Shown: positions 24,801 to 38,058 of the stretch, piece after piece | Numbering within the stretch: position 1 is the stretch's first letter | How the letters are laid out: every line of letters begins with the position of its first letter | From: Eimeria necatrix | Lineage: Eukaryota > Apicomplexa > Conoidasida > Eucoccidiorida > Eimeriidae | Length of the DNA: 64,000 nt | NCBI RefSeq assembly: GCF_000499385.1 | Contig: NW_013655180.1 | Coordinates: forward strand, 67,001 to 131,000 | Direction: 5' to 3' | Made by a program: the position numbers and the translations under genes | Notes under the pieces: model-generated | The model's input: only the letters and a program-made list of their open reading frames with translations | Told to the model about the DNA's origin: nothing | The model's database searches: none

Positions 24801-25651
24801 ACGCTTCCTGTTGCGCGCGTGCTGACATAGTGAAACGCATGAAAACGCTGACATACACGAACTGCTATCAAAAGAAGCTGAGCGAGCGGTGCCGGCTGGA
24901 GGGACCTCTACTTACGGACAAATGATTTCCTACGCATTATTGTGGCAGTTCCTCTGCGGCATTTTTTAATCTTCATCTGTCGTGCGAAAATCATGTTCTC
25001 GTGCGTTTGCGGGCAAATGCCAAGGATTGGGGCCTCAACGTCTGCCTGGCTAAGTGGACAGGCAAATAAACAGCAATGCCAACAAAAGCAGGCACTACGA
25101 AACAAAGCTTTGCAGTGGGCATAAAAATGCCTAAGCGACATGCTTTATGCCGTTTTGCATTTTCTTAGCCTTTGTTCGTTACTTAGTGAGCGCCCTCAAT
25201 ACCACGTAATTCAGTCAAGTCTGCGCGATTGCCAGATGATGGAATGAAAATGATATGTTCATCTGCTAGCTTCAAAAATCGGAGCGGCCTTGCTTTGAAT
25301 CAATGAATAGGAGTCAAATGGTACAATTCCACGGGCCTGAGTAAAGACAGATGACATGTTTGATGTAGTACATATATGTTCCTCATATCTCTTTTCGTAG
25401 TATTCTTGCTCTCATAGTTGCTTGCGCCCCGTCGTCTAAGAAGCCGTTGAAGAAGTTGCTGGCAGTCTGAAGAAAGATGCGTCACAAGACTTTTCTAATT
25501 GTTGATTCTGGGGCTTTGTCACGTTGACCGTAGTGCAGCATTTTGCGGAGTAGGGGCCTGTGCTCCGAGAGACTCCTGCGCCTTCTGTTCGTGCGAATCT
25601 GTCTCCGGCCTTGTAAATCCTGCAGAAGCGGAGGACGCATCTCATGGGACC

Positions 25652-25760
25652 TATGGTGACAGCATGATTCCTTCTCTAGTTTACGCCCGTAGGAAAAGCG
25701 AAGGGTGCAACGCATTCATCGTATGGTAACAGCATGATTCCATCGCTAGTTTATGCCCCT
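25652..25760. repeat. 70-bp-period direct repeat (two partial copies)
   Basis: About 38 bases beginning TATGGTGACAGCATGATTCC recur 70 bases later, at 25722, as TATGGTAACAGCATGATTCC with a similar continuation (CTAGTTTACGCCC versus CTAGTTTATGCCC). This is a local duplication in non-coding sequence. Confidence 0.75.
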
Positions 25761-26801
25761 GTGTTTTTGCCATGGAGCCGGTATTACTTGAATTATCTAA
25801 ATCATATATAAATATATTGCCGCAGGTAGGGTTTCTGCGCTGCGGTATGCCATCTGAATACGCCATAGAATCTCCTCAGCTGCCCGTAACTTGACTTCCT
25901 CTGCTGGCGAGGTTTACCGAGGAAGTGACCATTCTAGTCGTCACATATAAGAGCGACCTTGGATGCGAGTATGCCTTAGCAGAGGTCGTCAAGGACGAAA
26001 CGGCATGCCACACTAATATTTGCAAGTTCGTTGCTCGGGCGTCTCCTTCACACTGTTCTGCTATTAGGCGTTTGGCAGCTGCATTTCTATTTATTACTTT
26101 TTTGTTTGCAGCCCTTAGCGTTGCTAGTGGACTGCCGTGGATAGTTTTGAATGCATGGAGCACTTGCTCGGCTTCTGCTTCTCTGCCAAGTCAAGGAAAC
26201 GCCTGGCTCTTCATGCTGCTCTCTGTTTATGCACGGCTGTTAGCCTCTTCAAATCGTGCGTGCAGCGGCATTGTGAGAGTGCTGCTGGTTCGCAGCATTG
26301 TCAAATGAATAATACCGTTTGCGAATCTCGTATCCTGTATGCTACACCTCGGGCGCTTCGATTACTGCGGCGCGCGCTTGCACATTTGCGGCTGTCGCCT
26401 CGCAGTACGCGGCACCATCCTGAGGCCCATCGCTTAAAGCTGCGGAGCACTTGCTGGTGTTTGCAGACAGCGCTGTCTTTTTCTATTCTGACTCGCACTC
26501 TGTTTCCCTGAACGTTTCCTGAGCGTTAGAAGCAGGTCTGCGCCACATCTGGATAACCGCGCTTCCTCACGAAGTAGGCCACGTCATGGGAGAGGAGAAA
26601 GCAAAAGAAAAAGGCTTTATTTACTATCTTTACTACTAGTGGTTCTCCTAGCAAATCGCTTCAAAGGTCATACTAGAAGGTATCATGAAGTGTCCAAATC
26701 ATTATTTCTAAAATTAAAAGTATCTGAATCCTCTAGCGGATTTGCTGTATCGTAAATGCATACGGCTTGTAGCTGAGTACACTCGAAATTCACGTTGACA
26801 G

Positions 26802-27194
26802 CTAGCTGATGTAGGAAGCATCTAGTGTCACCGTCAAGAACAGAAAGAGATGATTCAGAGAACAACGCATGGAAGCGGGTTCAGCAACGTGACTTGTAGT
26901 AAGCTGCCGTTTTTTATATAGCAGCAAAGAATGATCACCAGGAAGAGATATTATAGGTACTCCGACCTGATACAGCGTCTTGTAGTCAAGATTAATTTGA
27001 TTCGCGCTGTGAAGCTTGTTTACCTCATAATGTGGCACAACTGCTTGTGGTGTACCAAAAGCCATGTGAACATATTTCATGCTAAAGTACCTGCAGGCCT
27101 CGCAGTATGCAACTACTGGACAAGCGTTGCGGCAGAACCGCATCAATATGAAAACCCATATCTGCGTAGTAATGCGAGTCAGTACTCCGAACAT
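26802..27194 (-). mobile_element. Possible retroelement integrase fragment, minus strand
   Basis: A 130-codon open frame on the minus strand contains FGTPQAVVPHYEVNKLHSA. It aligns in outline with the integrase-core segment FGxPxxVVSDxGxxFxSA, and is followed about 20 residues later by VGVPIISLPGDHS, in the place where integrases have LGVxxxxSxxxHPQ. The catalytic Asp and the downstream Glu context are not convincing, so it would be a decayed copy. The match could be coincidental; an HMM search is needed. Confidence 0.3.
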
Positions 27195-30100
27195 TTGATG
27201 CTTCGGCGGATTAACCGGTCAAGCACGAATCTCAAGTTTTCAACTAACCTTTATGATTCTTAGATGCTCTCATTCGTGACCGAAGCGATATTTCAATCGT
27301 GCGTTTCCACATGCTTGTCGTGAAAGGGGGGCATCTCTAATGCGTTTCGTCCTTCAACACTATTTGTTTGGATACGGGAACCGCTGTCAAAATGGTTTGT
27401 TGGCTGGGCAGACATCAGTGCGATTCGAACAGCGTCATGTACTTCACTGTGCTCAACTAATAAATTCATGTTTCTGACAAATGCGAAGGCTTAATCCGCA
27501 GTTTTCAGTAGAATAAGTATCCTCCACTAAGACCACCTAGCGCGACACGGACCCATATGGCTCGCCAGGGAAGAGGCACAATGCTGGCGCCTCTTCGATA
27601 TCAGGGGCGCGCATACAATATTTCTTATGCACATGCTCTGCTCAAAATTAAGTTATGGCTCCGCACCATGAGACTTTTCAGGTGGAGCAACATTGCTTTT
27701 CTGGGGATCTCCCATTGGTACAAGAGATCCCGCGATATCTGCTCATGGGGATTTTGCATCTCTGAATTTCTTATAATATATAGCAGGGTGTAATGATGTA
27801 ATGCTAAAAGTATATGAAGGCTTGTTTCCGTAGATCGTGCACCCACAAGCGCAGTTGCAAGGTTAAGCCTCGGGCGTTTTCTTTCCTTACGTAAGCTACC
27901 AATTGTTTCATATGCCTTCCAGGTCGCTGTACTTGAGCCTAGTGCGATCGTTGCAGTCCCTTGCTAAACCTCTCGTACTGTATCGGGCTCCTGCCCTTTT
28001 TGGAACTTTTGAGAAGGCGAAGTATCCCCCTGTTGCCCAGTGAATAGGGAACCCTCAAATATACTCGCGCCTTGAGTTCGTCATCTGCTTTTCTGCGTTT
28101 TTCTGAGTCTTGCTTTTGTGCTTGACTCAGGTTGGCGCATTCTATGTGAAGATGCGGCCGAAAATCTGGTTGATAATAGCAGAAGCACCTACCACCCTCC
28201 TAGCAGCCTTTGTAATATTTCGTACTTTTGACATTGCCTCATGCTCAGGGGTCCTGGATTCGCCTCAAGTTTGTACATGCTTCGGCTGTCGGCACAGATA
28301 TTCACGCCTTTTATGCTTTTCCTTGTTTAAAGAGTAGATCTGTTGCATATAGAGTGCACTTGCCCCATATTACTGTCAGCAAAAGGGCCTGCAGCAGCTC
28401 GACTATGCAGCGTTACTCAGCGAGACCGTGAAGTATCGGTGGTCCTCCTCGTAATTCCAGTCTGATAAAAGATTACGCGCTCTTGCTGGGAACGCAAGCA
28501 ATGCAGAACATTATCTCCATCTTCCTTTTTCTCTACATTTGCAACGAGACAGAATCGTCGCGGCTCGTTGTTTGAAAACAGTGCTATTCACGTTCGCCCC
28601 AACAGGTCCTGGAGGCTTCTCCCACTGTTTCGAATGATGCTTGTCAATGACGCGCGTTTTACTGACTATGAATGAAATTGCGCTCCATGTTTACCATCTG
28701 CATGATGTGATCTGGCCGCTGCTTGCAAGTGCTGCACAATTGGTGCCGACCAACCCGTCGCGTTTCCGAGCTCCCGGTGTTGCTTTATACATGCGGCACA
28801 ATTTGCAAAGCTTTAACTACAATGAGGTGCGTCAATGCTTACCTTCGCGCAAGTTGATCGCAAAAGATGCTGTCTTGTTGTGAGCTTGGCAGGGACAACT
28901 ATTGCTGCTTTGGGCATCAAGCGTGGGAGGAGCCTCCTTCAGATACCGTGTTGACTTTTCCCCGGATGCTTGCTGCGAAAAGCTCTTTAATCCCGCTATC
29001 TGGAAGGCGATGAAGTAGGGAAGCTCTGCTGACTTCACGGGTGCTCGAAATGACTTTCCTCGACATTGCAGCAAGCATTCCTGCGTAAGTAGACCATGCA
29101 TTTTAGGCAGGCAACAAGCGGGAGAACTGTCTACGAATTAGAGAGCTGTCCGTCAAACATTTTATCCATGCATACTTGCGTTAAGTTATATGTGTCATAA
29201 AGCGAATTAAGCAGTGGCGCTTAGATCTTAAAAGCAGGGAAACAGAAGGCGTGCAATATTTTGGGGTAGCCATGATATCCTGAATTGTGTTAGAGTCGTT
29301 TGCGTGAAGGCGAAGGACGGGCACAGATGGTCTACTGCTTTTTCTTCACACTAGGTGCGTGATATGTGAACTTATACATGGAACCCTTCAGCTTTTAGAG
29401 CACGTAGTCTTATATAGTGTGAAAAGAATTGCTTCAACAAAGCTTGATTTAGATACGTCGATGGGGCGCGTTGCTCTTCATGGTTCAAGAGAATTTAGGG
29501 TGAATCTGCAGAAAAGAGTGTCAGGCGGACAACCCCGTTTACCTGCGAGAATCTTCTTGCGTCGAGTCGGACTGCTATAATTGAAACATACGGGTATTCA
29601 TTTGCAGGGAGCGATATGAGCACAAGGAAAAATAGCCCTGCTACGCGCAGAGGCGAAACGTTCGGGCCTCTGCAGGTCCCGGCTGGGCGACGTAGAAGAT
29701 GACACATTCGTTTTCAAGCATGTTGAACCTAAAAGCGAGACTGCAGTCATGTCTGAAGACGTAACTAGCAACACATACAGATAAATTGGTTCTTTGCTAT
29801 CACGGCTAAGCAAAGAAGAACTGCATTTCTGCAGTGTAAAAGCGAGACTTCAGTGAGCGGCTGCAACGTAAGCACGTGATGCGGAGGAACTGACACAAGC
29901 CACAGTACAATAATAACTGAATACTTGTTCCGTGGAAGTCATTAACAATCAGCCTACAGCACTTCACACACAGCAAAACGCGTATTGCCTTTACTTTCCT
30001 TGCGGGTTTTAATTTGCTTGTCGTGATTGTCACAATCTCCTGGCCAAGAAGGAATGCTGCCAGGGCACGCTTAGAACATGAGCATGCATTTAGTTTTCAT

Positions 30101-32329
30101 CTTTTTAGCTTCTTAGCCCGACGTACAGCTAGGGGTGGCCAACAGCAAAACATCTGGTAGTCTAGATTAACTGTGCAAACCTGCGACGCCACTCCGGAGG
30201 ACAGGAGCATCACCGATACCAGTCCTGGCAAATGTGACTGGCGTGAGTGCTGTTTTAGCTCTCTAGTACGTCTATCGAGGCACAGCGCAAATGGCGCTTC
30301 CTACTAGCGCCCTGCCTTGAGTGTTTTGTGAGTATTTTGACAAGTAATTGCAGGAGTCTCTCAAATAACAGGATCAAGCAAGTCAAGGTTTCCTTGGACG
30401 CCTGAAGCAACCTCCTATGTACTCCATTTGGATACGCTCTTGCGAGTCTCTCTTCAGATCTTCACGAAAATAGCAAGTCATAAACCTCTAATGCTCCAGA
30501 TTCCTTGTGGGTACCAATGTGGCGAGGGACTGTTCTACCTTGAGACTCATGCACATACGCTGTTCGCCCGAACAATGCATTACACATGCACGCAGATGCA
30601 CTTTGATGCGCATAGTGCGCCTCAGCTACTACGTCACTCATTGATTATACTATCGGCTGAAAGTGGGGCGCCCGTAATACGCCTATCCGTATGCTGTTTG
30701 ATGCAACGATAGATTTGCAAATTTTATTAACTCTCTTTAGTACGAAGGTGGAATGGCTGTTATGCAGCGTCACAGCATTTACACCAACCTTGTTCGTGGG
30801 CTGGCATGGCTGGTGGACTTGATCAACAGGCGTCTGAGGGCGTGAAGGCAAGAGCCTTCAAAAATAAATACATTGGAAAAAAGTATGGATGTTGCCCTGC
30901 AGGGCGTGTAGGCATTATCCTAGATACCAAGGCTTTTTCTGATTAAAAAGTATCATGGACTTGCTAGGCGGCCTAAATACGCGGCGAATAGAGGGCTGTT
31001 TGAAAGTGCCTGCAAAAGCGAAAATCTGGCTATTCCGCGAATCTTGTTTCTTATATCGTTTGGCTGCTTGAGAAGTCCTTACGATTTGAAATGCGGAAGC
31101 TCTGGAGCACTATATAGGATGATGGTGTGCAAGCACAAGCTGTGACAAGCTTCATAATTTGCAATTGATCTACGTCTTCTTCCTGATCAACGAGAGTCTC
31201 TTTAAATGTTGGAAGTTTTGCGCGCACTTTCATGCAGTTCACCAAGGCGCATGCTCGCGACACCAACATGGGTTTACGTTAATGGTCCGACAGTGGTTGC
31301 GTAGTTTTCATTTTCGACTAGAAACTTTCAGGCATTTGCTGTTTTGTGTTATTGAAGCAGGAGGGCTAACAGCTGCGAGGTATTCCCCATGTCCGCACCC
31401 GAAGACGCGACCCAGGTGACTCCGTGACACTCGTTTTAGTTCCTGACGTCAGCACCGTTGTAAACAACGTTTACCTGGCAGCACATTCATTCTTTCCATG
31501 GTCAACAGTGATTGAAAGCTCGGTGGCTAACATACATTCATTCAACTCATTGAACAACTCTTGAAACCTATTGAACAACAGCTATCTAAAGCTTATCGAT
31601 ATAATAAGCAGACTTGTAGGTACCCGGCCGGCACAGCCGATGATACTGATGCGATTTGTTGGTCTCTCTAAATTTGCTAATGGACTATTCTCGTCCTCAC
31701 CTCGCTCACGTGATACTGCGCCACATCATCGTGAAGTTCAAGAATGGAACTTTGCTGATATATGGTTTTGCTCTCTTACTAAGACGCTTCTGTGCTTGAA
31801 AGTGGTGCTACTTGCGTAAACGCCAGGAGGTACCTGTCGTTTTAGTCCGCCAGCAAGATCTACCCCAGTTGCTCTGGATTTCAAATATTGTTTAGCTCTG
31901 CATTTGAAGGACATGCGTGTGGCAAGTACAGTGTGCTGACGACTGGTTGCACAGTTTGCTCTGTTCCTGATACGCGAGAACTTTTATCCACATATGCTGC
32001 TTGTTTCTATCTTTGCTACTGAAATGCTTTCCGGAAGCAGATACATCTAACTGGCCTATCACCAATCCTTTTCAAGACGCTAGGTGTAAAAACAAAACAT
32101 TGCTTGAGCCTAAAACCGTTTTCGCAAAGATGGCGTGAGAGGGAATTCAGGAAAGTGCTGAAATGCCCACATTTTCACTACAGTTGGTTCATTGAGCCTA
32201 AAATTAAGCCACTATGTGTCTGACATAGCGCAAATCATTATTCCATAGGTTCTCCTTTTGTAAGCGCAATTTACGAATAATTTTGTGACGGGAAACGCAC
32301 CGAGGAAAACCCCAGATACCGCAAAATGC

Positions 32330-32372
32330 TTGTGGCAATAAATCCCATCGTTTGTGGCGATAAATCCCATCG
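32330..32372. repeat. 22-bp tandem pair
   Basis: TTGTGGCAATAAATCCCATC at 32330 repeats at 32352 with one substitution (TTGTGGCGATAAATCCCATC). It is a short local duplication in non-coding sequence. Confidence 0.8.
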
Positions 32373-35300
32373 TCTTTCGAAGTACAGGCGTGATTCATTG
32401 ACTGCGAATTGTCACTGCAGTGAGACGAAAACGGCAACTGGCGCCGCGAGTCAGCAGGACGGCGTTGGCAAAACATGGAAAGTGTTCTGGAGCGCAACAC
32501 TTTAGCTTCACTGCCAAGCCCTCAGTTTTTCTGTTCTTTTGTTGTATTTTGCGCGATGTTAACTGCTTTGAGCTACATGGTATTAGGCTTTGTTCTCAAT
32601 CCTGAAGCGGGCACTAGAAACAACCTGGGGTTCATCACAAAGCAGTGTGGGCGAAATGTCTGTGGAACCTATAGCAGTATGCGCCCACAGATGTTCCACA
32701 CAAAAGCCGTTCCACGCCTGCATAAACAGTGCGCGATCACAGACTCTAACGCAGGCGAAAGATTTAGTGCTTTCCTAGGAGTAATCGCATTCTGAAGATG
32801 TCCTAAAGCTACCGATACATAGCGAAGAGCCATTCGTATTAATTCTCTTTTACATCAGTGAGTGTCTTGGAGACCTGAAATAGATTAAGATTTTAATGCT
32901 CCACAGAAAAAAAACTCTTACAATAGCGGTTAAGAAAAGTCGTATTTCGAGGCAAATCAATTAGAATGCCAGAGCAATATTTTGGCGCTTGTCCCAAACA
33001 GATTGAAGTAGTGTGCTCACGTTTCCCGAGAACCGCCACGCCGTGTTAAATTATATCTTTGTGTTCTGCATCTATCGAAACGTTTTTCGTGACTTTCAGA
33101 AATCCTTGAATGCTTTTCTGTGTAGGTGTGGGCCACATGTCGCCGCTACAGAAACTGTAGTCAGAAGCATCAGCAGAGCTTTGCTCTGCACTGGTAGCTA
33201 GCTGTTGGTTTCGCTCTCCTACTTTTTGGCAGCTCCAGAATTTCTAATATCGCTCACTTAGAGTGTTAATGAATTCAAGGCGTGACATCAATGCTACATA
33301 CTCCTTCAGCTGTGGAGTCATGCACTAATACAAATGCTTGGCTGGAGCGCAGAATCGCCAGCGCCGCCTAGACCCCCAGTCGTTACAGCTTATTGCTAGT
33401 TGCTTGCGGTTTGTTGTGGAAATTCATGGCCTCTATGCGGTAATCGGAGTCGCAAATTCGTGTTGTAAATAACCCCTACAGGGAGCATAGCAGAATGGTT
33501 CGCACAAGATAGCCAGCTCCGTCTATATCCCCAGCGATTACGCTACAGTGTGAGTCGCGTGGCATTGTCTTTTGAAATTTATGCCCTTTCAGTAGTAAGC
33601 AGAATCCGGAATTTTCACTGTATACAACTGTTACACGGAGCATAGCACCGCAGATCATAATCGGTAACACAACGCGAAAATTTGGTGAGCAGAGAGACAG
33701 CAAGAACGCCCTACTGTGGTTAGTGACCAGCTGCGCATGCAAAAACGATAGTGAGTCCCTGCGAAAAAAGGGAATAGAGCTGCAATAAATCATTTTAACC
33801 AGAACTTCTACAAATTCAATACAGCGATAACTATCTAGATATTTGTAACGACACACCAATATTTCACCAGGTGTGCGATAAAGGGCAGTGGAGCTTGTGT
33901 TTTAACGTAGGCACATCCGACTATTACACAAACTTTCTCACAGTTTAAAGCAATGCAATTGGACAGGTGCACGAAAAAAGCAAAAGTGTTCAACATCACC
34001 AGAGAACAATTTACTACTATTCTACTATTTGACGGATAACGTGTACATGAATGCAGAACGAGCTGCTGCGTTCTAAGCGCCTCATTCGCTGCACAAAAGA
34101 TTGCTTTCCAAATTTCAGACAGATATCTCCCAGCACTTCCAAGCTATGAGAAAGAGAAGAACGACCACGAGTACTACGATGGACGAATTACAACTTATGA
34201 TGAACGAAAACTATTAAGCTTGTAAGGGCAGACACTGCTCAGGGACTACACAGGCCCTTTATGCAACACTCTCAAAACTCATCTAAATTCCGTTGGACAC
34301 TTTACAGGAGAAATTGCGACAGCCATAGCCTTAGAGATTTTAGTTCTTTTTGACCTGCTTTTTATCGAGGCAAAAGACGCCGGAGCCGAGCAAATCACAT
34401 CATTCGACTAGCACTGGAGAAAATTCAGTATGTGCAGAGCTGTGCCATTGAGGCTTACACCGCGTCGCCTGCAAGAACTTGCAGACTGTCCCATGAGCAG
34501 GTATCCTGTCGGCCATAATGTCTGTCGTTTATTGACTAACTACCGTTTGCTCGGCTGCACCCGGACATGTCCATTAATTTTGAGAAAAGACTCTATGCCC
34601 TGAAAAGTCAGAATGTGCGTTCGAATCACCCACGCAACACGCAAACCGTTTTATGTGCTGCTCAACATAGCGAATGCTGCACAGCTTTAACTTTGATCAG
34701 CAGTAGTTCAGGATGCTGTTTTCGTGACTTACCTGAACTACTACTTATGCATGCAGCTCGTTGTAGAGCGCACGATACATTATTATAGTTGTGCACGCAC
34801 TGTTGAACTTCATGCTTTATCCAGCGGTAATAGTGAAGCCCTCACAGTGACGCGATCACGCCACTGCGCGGGCAACGTCCTTGTTTGCTACGTTCCTCGC
34901 CGGAACGTATGTTATTAGCTCCCCAAGATTGAGATCTGGATCTCTCTCTTCATGATCTCTTCAGTCTATAAAAAAAACTGGAACGCTACAAAATTTTGCT
35001 TGAGGTTGATTCCCCCTGTATGACATAGTGGGAAGGAACATTTGAAGACTCCGTGATTTCTTCCGCATTGTTGAGATAGATTTTGGACAACCCAGAAGAG
35101 GGAGGAAACTTTTCCCGAATCAGCGAATTCTGTGTTGAATCTTGCTGTTGGCCGACATAGATCGACGTCTCCTTGCAAAGAGCTCACGACTCTTACCAAA
35201 CATATGCATAGAACTCTTCTTTTTTAAGAAGCGGAATTTACCTATGCTGTTTCGACGCGTGGCGATGGAAGCGCACATAGAGCTCTTCTGATTTTGCGAG

Positions 35301-37354
35301 CAATCAGGTGTTCGTTGCTGCTCTATATTTAAGGAATCTAAAAGTTCTTAGAGCACTGCAGACAGAAAAACAGGTGCGTCATCGTAGGATTCCCGTGAAA
35401 TTAACCGACGCGTCAATCTCTCAGTGATACAGCATCCTAGTATTTTTATTCTAGTACACTGTTGCTATACTCCAGGAAAATACCAGCTAGCACACACTAG
35501 GCCACCAGTGAAAAGCAGCGACGCTGCGACTTACACTGACGCTGACTGCAATTTTATATTGGTAACACATGGATCTAAAACATGCAGCTATTGAAACAGA
35601 GCAACTCGCCGGATATTCCCCTCTAGCATTTCCACTGGGCAATTATACGCCCATAGGCATACGTGGTGATCTATTTGCAGAAGTTTGCCTGCTACTTTGA
35701 CTAATGAAACATGGATTTGGAGGAAGCAGGAAACGCCGACAAGAGCAAATCAAACTGCAGATATGTTTTCGAGAGCACGTCGCGCATCCCCACTTCTATT
35801 CTGCGCGAAGCCTCCTAGGAACCCTCCTATTTACTGGAAATGAGGCTTACCAGCTCGAAGTATCCACATCCCAACGGTGCAACACAGCAGCGATTTGCTT
35901 GAGAATTAAATTCTCTGTGCGAAGCACCAGGCTACGCACGGAATCCACATTAAGCATAAAGCCTCTGAAAGGTACTCTACTGAAGTGAAATACTAAGGAG
36001 CCATGAAGTAGCATCGAACAAAGAGTCATGTTACTTTTTACTTAAATCCTCTTTACTCCTGGAAATGCTGAATTCTACCAGTTGCTTGAGAGTTTTGCTT
36101 AATGTTCGTGTAGCACTATCATCAGTTTCCCCGATTCACACCATCCTGTGAGGAAATCTCCCTGTGGAAACACGTGATTCCATACCGCTGAATGAAGAAC
36201 ACGCTGTGCTCATCTCGGATATGTCCATTAGAAGCTCGATTTTACAACTAGGGTATAGTTCGCAGGTACTATTGCAGCACCTCCTGGAGAACTACAGAGG
36301 ATACCTAGCGCATAACCTATCAGCGCTTACATTGGTGCAAGGTAGATGGAGAACTGCAACTTCTGCTAAGTAAAAGGGAAAAGCAAATTACTAGCAACGT
36401 AACGTGTATAAAGTAGAAATAGCTACGAATATCCGAGGATTCGGCTACCATCAACGTGAGGTGTTCGTCACTTCCTCACCCGGCCGAGACAGTAAGAACC
36501 ATGCCTAGTGACTTTTATAAAATAACGTATTCAGAACTAGAAACGAAGAGCTCTTTTCGCTTAATAGGTAGACGGTACTAAAGCGATGCGTCGATAGCAG
36601 AGAGGATTTCATAATACAGCGAACTTCAGGAAGCTGCAGCATCGTACTCTCTGCAGAGAACGCGCTGTAGAATATATATCATTCCTTGCAAATTTGAAAC
36701 AGCATTCCTCAAAGGATCATCCAAAATGTAGCGTTATACCACAAAAATTTGTGTTTTTCCCCTCACAGGCTAGGTGCATTTTGCGCACGCTATTAAATCA
36801 GCAGTTCCAGCTCTCAAGTTATCCCACTGGGTTACTTGACACTACAAGCCCATCGGCTGAAATTGGATTTCACAATCGCTGGCGACGACAAATGCCGCTG
36901 TATAACGCGTTCAAGAAGTCTCACTTGCACAATGACTTACGGCAAGCTGCACGACTGGCAGTTCGTAGTCGTGTTCCTTGATCTGTGTCTTTGCCATGAA
37001 GCAACAGTGTTCCGTACAGTCCCAAATCTCCAGAAGGGCAGGGGCCTCCACCGAGCAGTGCGGATCCCTCCATCTATACAAACGAGAGACTACTGGAAGC
37101 AACGTTAAACTCTAAAAACGTAACTGCTTGTGCTTTGACGGGATATGAAGATTTGTGGCTGGGTCTTCATGCTTCAGATGCCGATTGGGACAAAAAGCCA
37201 AGCAGGCTTGTTCAGTTGAAGCACGATTGCACTTTATTTTGCACAGCGCGTCTCTTGAAGAAAAGGTCTTGAATAGAGCCTCTACCGTAAGAGACCGTGT
37301 TGAATGCCAAGCGCACCAGCAGGACAATGGTGAGACATCATTGCGCTCCTGTCG

Positions 37355-38058
37355 CTTGAACACGTGAACTAACATCTACACAAGGGCTCATTGTTAGAGG
37401 AACATATGCTTCTGGGTATCTGGTCGCTGAGACACCAATAACGAGTGGTGCTCCCCCGATTTCCTCCATATCGATTCACGGGAGACCTCTGAGCATCAAA
37501 AGGAACTGCAAGCAACGCGAGGAGCTCTTCAGGCCCATTCTTATGACCACAAAGAGTACGGAGCGCTCACGACATTCGGCATCCATACACGAGAAAAATA
37601 TCCATTATTCCTGAGCAAGACGCCCTTGAAATTCCCGGATAGAGTTTATTCAAGCTTGTTGTCCCTGTAATATTTTCGGCTGCTGTCCGGTTGAAGCACT
37701 CCTCTTGTTGCTTGAACACGTGAACTAACATCTACACAAGGGCACATTGGTAGAGAAACATTAGCTTGTCTCATTGACACCAATAGGGAGTGATGCTCCC
37801 ACGATTTCATTCATATCGATTCACGGGGGACCTCTGAACCACAAAAAAAATTGCAAGCAACGCGAGAAGGTCTTCAGGCTCATTCTTGTGACCACAAAGA
37901 ATAGGGAGCCATCACGACATTCACCATCCATACACGAGGAAAATATCCATTAATCCTGAGCAAGATCTGCTTGAGATTCTCCAATGGAGTTCAGTGAAGC
38001 TTGTTGTCCCTGCAACATTTTCGGCTGCTCTCCGCTTGAAGCACCTCCTGGAAATTGT
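37355..38058. repeat. 356-bp tandem duplication, two diverged copies
   Basis: Unit 1 (37355-37710) and unit 2 (37711 to about 38058) both begin CTTGAACACGTGAACTAACA. They share long blocks in the same order: CATATCGATTCACGGG, TTGCAAGCAACGCGAG or near variants, ACCACAAAGA, CATCCATACACGAG, CTTGTTGTCCCTG and ATTTTCGGCTGCT. Copies differ by scattered substitutions and small indels, so the duplication is not recent. No open frame spans both. It could be part of a longer satellite or derive from LTR sequence, but no TG...CA ends with target-site duplications were seen. Confidence 0.85.

Noticed and set aside
34610..34650. GTTCGAATC resembling a tRNA T-arm
   Set aside because: No matching acceptor stem, D-arm or anticodon arm could be folded around it.
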